Source: Fructobacillus fructosus KCTC 3544 (GTDB taxonomy: Bacteria > Bacillota > Bacilli > Lactobacillales > Lactobacillaceae). From it: a stretch of 64,000 bases of DNA. The translations under genes were made by a program, and so were the position numbers. Of the stretch, positions 56,500 through 64,000 are shown one piece after another. The stretch covers positions 1,782 to 65,781 of the forward strand of contig NZ_JQBH01000007.1 of NCBI RefSeq assembly GCF_001438695.1, given 5' to 3'. Each line of letters starts with the position of its first letter. Positions within the stretch are counted from its first letter, which is position 1. The notes beneath the pieces are model-generated. The model saw only the letters and a list, made by a program, of their open reading frames with translations. It was not told where the DNA came from and made no database searches.

Positions 56500-58005
56500 T
56501 TAGTTCTCCTTTATTTCTGGTTGGTTGACCTTTCCGTTGTGTAGGAAGAAGGCAAGGACGAAAGCGGCCAAGGCAAACATGGCTGCCACGAAGAACGACG
56601 TGTGGAAACCGTCAAGCGTTGCCGTAATCGCCTTTGATCCATAGGCAATCGGATCTGCCGACTTCAAGGCGTTGCTTGGCATGTTGTCGTTTGCAACCGA
56701 CTGCATGACGGAGGCCAAGACAGCCGTTCCAAGTGAAGCAGCAATTTGACGGGCCGTGTTGTTGACGGCCGTTCCTTGAGCATTTTCTTCCTTAGCCAAC
56801 GCACCCATGGCCGATGACGTCAACGGCATCATGGTAAAGGCAATGCCGGCCATTCGAACCATGTAGAGCGCCGTAATGTAAATGGTTGGCGTTTCTGCCG
56901 TTAGGTAGTAGTAAGGCAAAGTGGCCAAGGTGACGAGGGCAAAGCCAAAGATTGCCAAGCGCTTGGCACCATATTTGTCGTAGAAAGAGCCGGCAATTGG
57001 TGAAATCAAGCCCATCATTAAGGCGCCGGGTAGCAAAGTCAGACCAGAATTCAAGGCCGTCAAACCACGTACCGTCTGCATGTAGGTTGGCAGTACCATT
57101 TCAACACCCAACATGGCGATGAAAGTTAAGGAAACCATCGTTGTCGTCAAGGCGAATTGCTTGTTCATCAGCACGCGAACATCCAAAAACGGTGTTTCCA
57201 TGTGTAACTGATGACGGGCAAATTCCGCAATAACCAAGGCACCCACAATGATTGGTGCAATAACATAGCTGAATGAGTCCCAACCGTGGTCTGAAACCAT
57301 GGCAAATCCGAAGAGCAACAAACCAAATCCAACCGTTGATTCAATCAATGAACGGATGTTAAGTGAAACCTTCTTCGTTTCCAAAACGTTTTTAAAGTAA
57401 AAGATGGAAAGAATAAACACGATAATGGCCAAAGGCAAGACCAATCCAAAGATTGACCGCCAGTCGCCACCCCAGGTTAAACCAAGAAAGTCATGCTTGC
57501 TGTCCAGAATCCAACCACTCAAAGTCGGTCCGATGGCTGGTGCCATTCCGATAACCAACCCAATGGAACCCAAAGCCTTTCCACGAGAATTTTCTGAGAA
57601 AATCGTCAAAGCCACAACCTGCATCAAAGGCATAACAATTCCCGCAGCCATGGCTTGCAAGGCACGGGCCAACATCAAGACCCAAAAGGCAGATGTTGGG
57701 GCGGTCCAGGCCATAAAGGTCCCTAAGATATAGACGGCCAAAGCTGTCAAGTAAAGATACTTCGTTGGAATCCGCGTTGTCATGTAAGCCGAAACTGGCA
57801 CCATGATTCCGTTAACCATCAAAAAGATAGTCGTCAGCCACTGCACGGTTGCAGAATCGACATTAAATGCCGTCATCAGCGCTGGCAAGGCCGTTCCCAA
57901 TGAGGTCTGCATCAAGATGATCACAAAGGAACCAATCATCAGCAAGGCCATCATGGCTAATTTATTCACCGGTTTCCCAGTGGTGTTATCCGTTGAATTT
58001 GCCAT
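56500..58005 (-). CDS. DHA2-family multidrug efflux MFS transporter
   Basis: The start is ATG 58005, after GGAGGAAG; three earlier Met codons lack a site. The 501-residue protein has 14 predicted membrane helices, a TALPALMTAFNVDSATVQWLTTIFLMV first repeat and the DHA2 motif LGSIGLVIGMAPAIGPTLSGWILD. It resembles LmrB/EmrB exporters. No regulator gene adjoins it, but a good promoter is present. The substrate is unknown. Confidence 0.92.
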   Translation of the reverse strand: MANSTDNTTGKPVNKLAMMALLMIGSFVIILMQTSLGTALPALMTAFNVDSATVQWLTTIFLMVNGIMVPVSAYMTTRIPTKYLYLTALAVYILGTFMAWTAPTSAFWVLMLARALQAMAAGIVMPLMQVVALTIFSENSRGKALGSIGLVIGMAPAIGPTLSGWILDSKHDFLGLTWGGDWRSIFGLVLPLAIIVFILSIFYFKNVLETKKVSLNIRSLIESTVGFGLLLFGFAMVSDHGWDSFSYVIAPIIVGALVIAEFARHQLHMETPFLDVRVLMNKQFALTTTMVSLTFIAMLGVEMVLPTYMQTVRGLTALNSGLTLLPGALMMGLISPIAGSFYDKYGAKRLAIFGFALVTLATLPYYYLTAETPTIYITALYMVRMAGIAFTMMPLTSSAMGALAKEENAQGTAVNNTARQIAASLGTAVLASVMQSVANDNMPSNALKSADPIAYGSKAITATLDGFHTSFFVAAMFALAAFVLAFFLHNGKVNQPEIKEN

Positions 58006-58044
58006 TTCTTCCTCCATATATAACAAGAAATAATCCAGACAAGT

Positions 58045-58073
58045 ATACTACTGCTAAAAATTTTAAAAGTCAA
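58045..58073 (-). promoter_or_regulatory. Promoter of the MFS-DUF4811 pair
   Basis: TTGACT (58068-58073) and TAGTAT (58045-58050), 17 bp apart on the minus strand. Confidence 0.7.
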
Positions 58074-58109
58074 ACAAGCCCAATCTTAACAGAATCCTTA
58101 AACTAAGGT

Positions 58110-58814
58110 CTAGTCTTTAGCAGTACCTGGCGTAATCGACTGAATTTGGTGATAGTAGTCGACTGAAACCACCCAGTCGGCTTTTCCCTTCGTTGGGTAG
58201 ATAAAGCGGTCATAGTTTTGCTGGTTCGTTTTTTCCCACACCCCCATGGCAAGTTTATAAAAGTCCAAGAGCGGCATATCAGCGTACTTGGCCCGCCAAG
58301 AATTGGGTTCGTTTGCGGACTTGACGGTCGCTAATAAATTACGGGCTAAATACCAGTCACGGATATCCTGCAAATCCGCTTCTAAAAAGACGGTTAAATC
58401 AAGCAGTTTTTTCGGTAATTGTAGGGCGACAACCCCCTCTAAAATCAAAACATCTGGCCGGTCAATGATGCTTTCTTTCCCAGGAACCCGGTCAGCCAGG
58501 GTTTGCGAATAGACAGCCGTGCGCTGAGTCTGTTGTCCATTCCGGAAATTTTCGATAAACGTTGCCATTCCTTTTAGGTCATAGCTATTTGGAAATCCCT
58601 TTTCATCAAAGATACCTTCTTGATGAAGTTGTTCATTTGTCTTCAAGAAAGCATCCGTCGAGAGCACTTGAACTGTTAGGCCCGCCGCCTTGATTTCCAT
58701 CGCAAGTTGGTCAGCCAGCGTTGACTTTCCAACTGCAACAGAACCGGTTAGTCCAATCGTAAAAAAAACACCCTGATGGGCGTTTTTTACTTCTTCAATT
58801 AATCGTTCAATCAT
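58110..58814 (-). CDS. coaA: Type I pantothenate kinase-like protein, N-terminally short
   Basis: ATG 58814 overlaps the helD stop; the TTG one codon earlier is less likely. The 234-residue P-loop kinase has GLTGSVAVGKSTLADQL, STDAFLKTNEQL and ILEGVVALQLP, the pantothenate/uridine kinase pattern closest to CoaA. CoaA is normally about 305-315 residues with some 70-80 before the P-loop; only about 22 are here. It may be a minimal CoaA or a paralogous kinase. It would start coenzyme A synthesis. Confidence 0.72.
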   Translation of the reverse strand: MIERLIEEVKNAHQGVFFTIGLTGSVAVGKSTLADQLAMEIKAAGLTVQVLSTDAFLKTNEQLHQEGIFDEKGFPNSYDLKGMATFIENFRNGQQTQRTAVYSQTLADRVPGKESIIDRPDVLILEGVVALQLPKKLLDLTVFLEADLQDIRDWYLARNLLATVKSANEPNSWRAKYADMPLLDFYKLAMGVWEKTNQQNYDRFIYPTKGKADWVVSVDYYHQIQSITPGTAKD

Positions 58815-61182
58815 CAACGGCCTCCAATTTGTAAAGAGACTTCGGCAATGCCTGTATCATTGGCGATTCCTGGCCAGCGCCAATCAAGGTCAAACGGTGC
58901 ATGGCTCGGGACGTCACAGTATACAACAGGCGACGAACATCATCTGACTGATAATGAGCGGCATCAGCTTGCCAGACAATGACGGCATCAAACTCCAAGC
59001 CCTTGGCTAAGTATGACGGCAAAATGACAGCCCCAGGTGCCAAACGCTGGTTTTCGGAACGAATGAGTGTCACTGGTTCGTCTTTTAACTCCTCGGCCAA
59101 GGCTTTCGCTTCGGCCAATGTTTGGGTGATAATGGCCGTTTGTTCGCCATCCCCCTCGTTAACGGCAAGCTGTTCACGGGCCGCTTGGACAGCCTCCGCT
59201 TCCGTCTTCGCCATCTTAACAACCGGCAAATCACCTGACCGGTTAAAGGCCTCGATGGTTTTACCGTTTTTCAACAAGGCTTTTGAAAAGTCTGTAATCT
59301 GCTTCGTTGAACGGTAAGTTTGCGTCAACTCAACAAAGTCGACTTTTTCGGGATTAAAGAGTGAGGCAAAGTCCTCTTCCAACGATGAAGCCCAGTCTTG
59401 AGTAAAGATTGCTTGGTTCAGGTCGCCCAAAACCGTAAACTTGGCGTTTGGGAATGAAAACTTCAAAAAGGCCAATTGGAAAGGCGTATAGTCCTGAATT
59501 TCGTCAATAAAGAGGTAACGAATTTCACGTTGCCCATGCTTTCCAGTAATCAAATCATACAAATAGAGATAAATGGTCGTCGTTGATAGCGATAGCTTGC
59601 GCTCCTTAACCTGCTCAATGACAGTGGCAATGTAAGCCGTCCATTCGCCTGAACTAATTTGAAAGTCGGCCAAATTCAAATACTTTGGCAGTGCCCGTAA
59701 GAGATCAACAAACTGCGCGTTAATATTGATGAATCCTGCGCGACGAACGCGCTTAGCTAGCGGACGCAGGGCCTTTGTTGCAATCTTTTTCGCCAGGAAA
59801 TTACGTTCTTGTTTATCAGAAGCAAAAGTCCGTTCCTTTGGTCCTTCGCCAAGTTGATGACGACGAGTCAAATCACCCGCGTCATTAACCTGGTCATCCC
59901 CTAACCGAACTTGACCAGCCCCAACTAATTCGTCATATTCCTGCTTCGACAGGTTCTCAATGGCTAGCTCGACCCAGTCGGACTTCATTTGAACCCCAAC
60001 CTGCGAGCGAAGCGAACGGATCAGACTTTCCTGGGTTGCTTCGAGTCGCTGTGACAACTTGTAGTTCTCATTATATTGGTAGTAAACGCTTTGAATCTTC
60101 TCTTTACTCAAGAGTACTTCGCCACGGAAGTTCAGATTCCGAACCTTTAATCCGGATTGATTCAAATCCTGAGCATAGCTTTGGACAGCCCGGAACATGT
60201 CAAGCGAACCAAGTAGGTGATCAATTTTCTCGTTTTGTTTATTCTTTTCAAAGCGGTCTTCCAGCGTTTGAACTTCAAACCGTGGCAAACGGTGTGACGC
60301 ATACTGGTAGAAAGTCAGCTGCACCAGGTTCTGTTCACCCAATTCTGGCAAGACCTGGTCCACGTAGTCATTAAACAATTGGTTAGGTGAAAACATCACC
60401 ACCTGACCCGAGTTCAACTTACCACGGTAACGATAAAGAAGATAAGCCACTCGTTGCATAATGGCCGCCGTCTTTCCAGAACCAGCCGCTCCTTGAACAA
60501 AGAGTAGGTCCGCATCCGTATTACGGATGATCTTGTTCTGCTCTTTTTGGATGGTCGTGACAATCGACTTCATCTTGGTCGTCGACTCACCAGACAGCGC
60601 ATTGAGAAGCATGGCATCCCCAATCGCTTCTTCCGTATCAAAAAGCGTGACAATCACACCCTTTTCAATTTCAAACTGACGCTTCAATGTCACATCAGCC
60701 GTTTGCTTACCGGCAGGAGTCATGTAGTCGACTTTACCAAGACCACCATCGTAATAGATTGAGGCAACTGGTGTTCGCCAATCGTAGACCCAAAAACGGC
60801 CGTCATCGTCAGCAAACGAGGCCAGACCAATGTAAACGGTCTCTTTTTCACGGTTCTCTTCCGCATTGTCCAAAAAATCGATGCGCGCAAAATAGGGCTT
60901 ATCCTTTTGCTTCGCCAACGTTTTGTAGCGATCTTCCGCACGAGATTTAGCTGACTGTCGTTCCTGAATCGCTTGCTGTTGCTGACGAATGGACATCGCC
61001 GTTTCCACGATACCGGAATAGGTTGATGTCTTGACGCGGACGTCATCCCAGGCAGCTGATACATCGGCTAAGGATCCCTTGGACTTTTTAACCTCGGCTT
61101 CAGCCTCTAGTTGGGCCAAGTCAATCTTCTTTAAGGTTTCATTTAGGTATTCTTGTTCGCGGACTTTTTGCTCGTTTGACAC
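58807..61182 (-). CDS. helD: RNA polymerase recycling ATPase HelD
   Basis: HelD is a UvrD-like ATPase that pulls stalled RNA polymerase off DNA. The 791-residue protein starts at GTG 61182 (AGGGG eight bases before), with an N-terminal coiled coil (about 1-60) that enters the secondary channel. Helicase motifs are QGAAGSGKTAAIMQR (Walker A), FIDEIQDYTPFQ (Walker B), LTQTYRSTKQI and VTSRAMHRLTLIG. It is coupled to the kinase gene downstream. Confidence 0.92.
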   Translation of the reverse strand: MSNEQKVREQEYLNETLKKIDLAQLEAEAEVKKSKGSLADVSAAWDDVRVKTSTYSGIVETAMSIRQQQQAIQERQSAKSRAEDRYKTLAKQKDKPYFARIDFLDNAEENREKETVYIGLASFADDDGRFWVYDWRTPVASIYYDGGLGKVDYMTPAGKQTADVTLKRQFEIEKGVIVTLFDTEEAIGDAMLLNALSGESTTKMKSIVTTIQKEQNKIIRNTDADLLFVQGAAGSGKTAAIMQRVAYLLYRYRGKLNSGQVVMFSPNQLFNDYVDQVLPELGEQNLVQLTFYQYASHRLPRFEVQTLEDRFEKNKQNEKIDHLLGSLDMFRAVQSYAQDLNQSGLKVRNLNFRGEVLLSKEKIQSVYYQYNENYKLSQRLEATQESLIRSLRSQVGVQMKSDWVELAIENLSKQEYDELVGAGQVRLGDDQVNDAGDLTRRHQLGEGPKERTFASDKQERNFLAKKIATKALRPLAKRVRRAGFININAQFVDLLRALPKYLNLADFQISSGEWTAYIATVIEQVKERKLSLSTTTIYLYLYDLITGKHGQREIRYLFIDEIQDYTPFQLAFLKFSFPNAKFTVLGDLNQAIFTQDWASSLEEDFASLFNPEKVDFVELTQTYRSTKQITDFSKALLKNGKTIEAFNRSGDLPVVKMAKTEAEAVQAAREQLAVNEGDGEQTAIITQTLAEAKALAEELKDEPVTLIRSENQRLAPGAVILPSYLAKGLEFDAVIVWQADAAHYQSDDVRRLLYTVTSRAMHRLTLIGAGQESPMIQALPKSLYKLEAVDD

Positions 61183-61267
61183 AGTACACCCCTTCTCAAT
61201 TTACGTTGTATCCATTATACGCCTTACAAATTTAGAATGAAACCATCGGCTAACTCAAAGACCAAAT

Positions 61268-61290
61268 AAAAAAGCCGACCGCAGTCGACT
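61268..61290 (-). terminator. pgk terminator
   Basis: Minus strand AGTCGAC-TGCG-GTCGGCT (61273-61290) followed by T6. Confidence 0.9.
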
Positions 61291-61303
61291 TTTGAAAATT
61301 TGT

Positions 61304-62524
61304 TTACTTGTTCGTCAATGAGGCGATACCAGGCAATTCCTTACCTTCAAGGTATTCAAGGGAAGCCCCACCACCAGTTGAGATGTGTGACAACTTGTCT
61401 GCAACACCCAAGGCTTGAACGGCAGCAGTTGAGTCACCACCACCAACGATGGTCGTCCCACCGTTTTCCGTTACCTTAACGAGTTCTTCACCAATGGCCA
61501 ACGTACCCTTAGCAAAGTTTGGCATTTCAAACACACCCATTGGGCCGTTCCAAACAACCGTCTTGGCATCGTTCAACACGTCATCGAAGAGCTTAATTGA
61601 CTTAGGACCAATGTCCAAGCCCATGTAGCCATCAGGAATACCAGCATCGGCATCAACAACTTCCGTCTTGGCATCGTTTGAGAAAGCATCTGCGGCAACA
61701 GAGTCAACTGGCAACACTAGCTTGTCCCCAGCTTCGGCCATCAAGTCCTTGGCTGTTTGTACCTTGTCTTCTTCAAAGAGTGAGTTACCAATCTTGTTAC
61801 CCTTAGCAGCGTCGAATGTATAAGCCATTCCACCACCAACGATCACCTTGTCAGCCTTCTTCAACAATGATTGAACAACTTCAATCTTGTCGGAAACCTT
61901 TGCACCACCAATGATAGCAACGAATGGACGCTTTGGTGTATCAACCGCATCACCCAAGAACTTGATTTCCTTTTCCATCAAGTAACCGGCAGCAGCCTGG
62001 TCAACGTTTGAAGCAATTCCAACGTTTGAGGCGTGAGCACGGTGAGCCGTACCGAAGGCATCGTTAATGAAGAGATCATCTCCAAGTGAAGCCCAGTACT
62101 TACCTAATTCAGGGTCGTTACCAGATTCCAACTTGACGTATTCACCGTTCTTCACGTCTTCGAAACGAGTGTTTTCCACCATCAATACCTGACCATCTTT
62201 CAAGTCATTGATTGCGGCTTCCAACTTAGCACCACGCGTTTCAGGAACGAAGATCACTTCTTGTCCCAACAATTCGCCTAAGCGCTTAGCTACTGGTGCC
62301 AAAGACAATTCCTTCTTGTCTTCTTCTTTCTTAACACGTCCCAAGTGTGAGAACAAAACGGCACGACCGTTTTCCTTCAACACATGCTTGATGGTAGGCA
62401 AAGCAGCCACGATACGGTTATCGTTTCCAATAACGCCAGCCTTAATAGGGACGTTAAAGTCCACTCGCATCAATACTTTCTTACCGGCCAAATTCTTCAA
62501 GTCTTGTACAGTTAATTTTGCCAT
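61304..62524 (-). CDS. pgk: Phosphoglycerate kinase
   Basis: Pgk makes ATP from 1,3-bisphosphoglycerate. The start is ATG 62524, with GGGAGG five bases before; the upstream frame is leader. The 406-residue protein has [60 protein letters not shown] and the phosphate loop [13 protein letters not shown] with the following [19 protein letters not shown]. It stands alone; gap and tpi are not adjacent. Confidence 0.98.
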   Translation of the reverse strand: MAKLTVQDLKNLAGKKVLMRVDFNVPIKAGVIGNDNRIVAALPTIKHVLKENGRAVLFSHLGRVKKEEDKKELSLAPVAKRLGELLGQEVIFVPETRGAKLEAAINDLKDGQVLMVENTRFEDVKNGEYVKLESGNDPELGKYWASLGDDLFINDAFGTAHRAHASNVGIASNVDQAAAGYLMEKEIKFLGDAVDTPKRPFVAIIGGAKVSDKIEVVQSLLKKADKVIVGGGMAYTFDAAKGNKIGNSLFEEDKVQTAKDLMAEAGDKLVLPVDSVAADAFSNDAKTEVVDADAGIPDGYMGLDIGPKSIKLFDDVLNDAKTVVWNGPMGVFEMPNFAKGTLAIGEELVKVTENGGTTIVGGGDSTAAVQALGVADKLSHISTGGGASLEYLEGKELPGIASLTNK

Positions 62525-62618
62525 GTGTGCCTCCCAAATCATTTCTTTATCTAACAAGACCAATTATAAAGCAAACACTAGCAAATGTCTGCAAGCACTG
62601 CTAAATTTGTTCATTTTG

Positions 62619-63068
62619 TTACTTGCGGAGGTGCAGTTGCCAGGGATAAATCACTTTAATACCAAACTCTTTGTTAAATTCTTCAATGTTATTAGCTGCA
62701 CTAACAATGATAAAGAAAACAATCAGCCAAACCTCCGCTTGCAAAGGCACCTTGAGAAGGTCTTGCGCCACATCACTTAATAATAATAGTAAAAGACTGA
62801 TTGTTAGCTTAACGTAAAGACGCGTTAATAACTTTTTCACGGGCGCCTTCTCCAAACTCTCTTGCACTTGGCCATCTTCCTTCAAAAAGACATCTAGGCT
62901 CACACCAAAGAAATCCGATAAATGAACCAAATCCTGCATATTTGGATAGGTTTTTCCATTTTCCCAAGAAGAAATATTTTGCCGGCTCGTGTAAAATTCT
63001 TTCGCTAGCTGTTCTTGGGTTAATCCTTTTTCCTGTCGTAGTTGTTGCAGCCGTTTGCCAAACTCCAT
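62619..63068 (-). CDS. XRE-family regulator with two membrane helices
   Basis: The 149-residue protein has an N-terminal helix-turn-helix (about 3-58, RLQQLRQEKGLTQEQLAKEFYTSRQNISSWENGKTYP) and two hydrophobic helices (about 87-107 and 115-131), so it is probably a membrane-tied DNA-binding protein. GGAGGTGA before the ATG is strong. Similar proteins in LAB respond to envelope signals, but no target is evident here. Confidence 0.85.
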   Translation of the reverse strand: MEFGKRLQQLRQEKGLTQEQLAKEFYTSRQNISSWENGKTYPNMQDLVHLSDFFGVSLDVFLKEDGQVQESLEKAPVKKLLTRLYVKLTISLLLLLLSDVAQDLLKVPLQAEVWLIVFFIIVSAANNIEEFNKEFGIKVIYPWQLHLRK

Positions 63069-63150
63069 CTCGTCACCTCCGTAAATTCATCTCTTACAGG
63101 TTACGAAATTAGCGGCCGATTGCCAAGCAAGAATATCTTGCATAACTTTA

Positions 63151-63170
63151 AACAAGCGGAAACAAGCGGA
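63151..63170. repeat. Perfect tandem 10-bp repeat AACAAGCGGA x2
   Basis: Two head-to-tail copies lie 80 bases upstream of the XRE gene start and just after the small gene's stop. They may be an operator for the XRE protein. Confidence 0.45.
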
Positions 63171-63172
63171 TT

Positions 63173-63334
63173 TTAGAAATTATGCTCATTTTGCCATTCT
63201 TCAATCCGCCGGTCCTGTTCTTCGAAAAGCTCGAGCCATTCCTGACGAATAGCTGGAGTTAATTTTTCTTCTATTTCTTCATCTGTTAAAACGGGAAGAA
63301 TAACGCCTTGAACTTCTTTTCCATCAATAATCAT
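63173..63334 (-). CDS. Small acidic protein, possible antitoxin partner
   Basis: Direct translation gives a 53-residue acidic protein (IIDGKEVQGVILPVLTDEEIEEKL then an acidic helical tail LFEEQDRRIEEWQNEH). It is too short for default gene calling. Its ATGA start overlaps the stop of the ADP-ribosyltransferase-like gene, so translation is coupled. Charge, size and overlap are typical for antitoxin or immunity partners. No family is recognised. Confidence 0.6.
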   Translation of the reverse strand: MIIDGKEVQGVILPVLTDEEIEEKLTPAIRQEWLELFEEQDRRIEEWQNEHNF

Positions 63335-63921
63335 TTCATTACTCCTTGCTCTTCTATCGCTTCAATGAGGTGAATATACCTCGGGTCTCTGATGACGATT
63401 TCCCGACCATTAGTAAAATTCGACAGGATGCCATTAAATCGCGTAAACGTATCTTTTATCACCACCGGTGGCAACGAAATAATACCGACTTGATTCAACT
63501 TTTCAAGTACAACGCCATCCATTTGTCGCCGCCGACTAATCCGATCCGAAACATATTCCTTCTTAATATCCCGTAATACCCCACCAATTATCTTTTGATA
63601 CAAATGCAAAACATGGTTTCGGTTAACCAATTGATTTAAATCGAGATAGTTCTGAATGTCGATTTGTATGGTTAGCTTTAGAACAACTATCTGTTTGGCG
63701 GGCACCTTTCGAATTTGTTTTGCAAACAGCAGCGCATTTTCCTTTGCCGTCTGCATAAAATAGACATCCCCCTTTTCTGGACTACTATCCAGATAACCAT
63801 AAATACCATGGCCTAAATCATTGGGATAACGCTGTCTTCCTTTTTCTATGCGAAAGCCTTCCGTTAAAATCTTTTTAGCGTTCTTTCTGCTAGTTCCGTG
63901 GTAGGCAGTAACGATCATCAT
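63331..63921 (-). CDS. Putative ADP-ribosyltransferase-fold protein
   Basis: The 196-residue protein begins YHGTSRKNAKKILTEGFRIEKGRQRYPNDLGHGIYGYLDSSPEKGDVYFMQTAKENALLFAKQ. This matches the HGT...IL..GF...G.GIY....A..FA order of PARP/ART-type NAD-binding folds. The C-terminal half is basic and beta-rich (VVIKDTFTRFNGILSNFTNGREIVIRDPRYIHLIEAIEEQ). ATG 63918 has the better spacing to GAGGAG, so the protein may lack one Met. It could be a toxin, with the downstream small protein as antitoxin. Catalytic activity is not shown. Confidence 0.6.
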   Translation of the reverse strand: MMIVTAYHGTSRKNAKKILTEGFRIEKGRQRYPNDLGHGIYGYLDSSPEKGDVYFMQTAKENALLFAKQIRKVPAKQIVVLKLTIQIDIQNYLDLNQLVNRNHVLHLYQKIIGGVLRDIKKEYVSDRISRRRQMDGVVLEKLNQVGIISLPPVVIKDTFTRFNGILSNFTNGREIVIRDPRYIHLIEAIEEQGVMK

Positions 63922-64000
63922 TAGGCTCCTCTATTGCAGGCAGAGAATCGACCCTGATTCCCTATCAATGAATTTTACGAGCCCCACTCCTTTTACGCTT

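Noticed and set aside
63151-63170. CRISPR-like repeat
   Set aside because: Only two adjacent 10-bp copies without spacers; no CRISPR array was seen anywhere in the window.
63930-64000. tRNA- or tmRNA-like 3' end on the minus strand (GGTCGATTCTCTGCC)
   Set aside because: The T-arm does not pair properly and the rest is outside the window, so no RNA gene can be supported.

Overview
The window suggests a low-GC Gram-positive lactic acid bacterium of the Lactobacillales, most likely the former Leuconostocaceae (Leuconostoc, Fructobacillus, Weissella or a relative). The reasons are the Firmicutes gene orders (rsmI-holB-darA-tmk-yaaL-recR-dnaX-ffs-tadA; rplL-rplJ-rplA-rplK-nusG-secE-rpmG-sigH-rlmB-mrnC; rpoC-rpoB; atpBEFHAGDC), a lysine riboswitch and a T-box leader, LAB-type DUF4811/MFS and LysM/Apf-like genes, and family protein lengths. 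The genus is inference. Most of the chromosome reads on the minus strand.

Region 1-7.4 kb is AT-rich and is the lysogeny end of a prophage or related integrated element. It runs from a cut-off antirepressor and a Cro-like repressor (minus strand) across a divergent operator region to a self-cleaving CI repressor (plus). A cargo row of small mostly membrane proteins follows (SHOCT, DUF5067-like, TM2, MscL-like, DUF898) with a SIR2-like protein that looks like a phage-defence effector, and then a tyrosine integrase. The integrase points at the 3' end of a tRNA-Ser(GCU) gene, the likely attachment site. The other end lies outside the window.

Region 7.4-33.2 kb is core chromosome: nnrE, rlmH, a 0.5-kb spacer with at least seven DnaA-box-like 9-mers, an M15 peptidase, tRNA-Lys, galE, a fatty acyl-ACP thioesterase, the clamp-loader/recombination operon (with SRP RNA), the L10/L12 and L1/L11 ribosomal operons, nusG/secE, a SigH/ComX-like sigma factor and rpoBC with a structured leader.

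Region 33.2-33.7 kb, between rpoB and a TauE-like transporter, holds what looks like a complete Fst/par-type type I toxin-antitoxin locus: a 38-aa hydrophobic peptide with a strong ribosome-binding site, its own promoter and terminator, and a convergent antisense RNA of about 65 nt that can pair with the toxin mRNA 5' end and start region. This is the most striking item here.

Region 33.7-64 kb carries a BceRS-BceAB antimicrobial-peptide detoxification module with a BceR-type operator, lysine-riboswitch-controlled lysP, trpS, a PanE-like reductase, a T-box-controlled (specifier probably AUG) FAD amine oxidase, tRNA-Glu, a LysM wall protein, the F1Fo-ATPase operon, uracil permease, gpmA, a cold-shock protein, DUF4811 plus a DHA2 efflux pump, a short coaA-like kinase, helD and pgk. 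At the right edge are an XRE regulator with membrane segments and an overlapping pair made of an ADP-ribosyltransferase-like protein and a 53-aa acidic partner.
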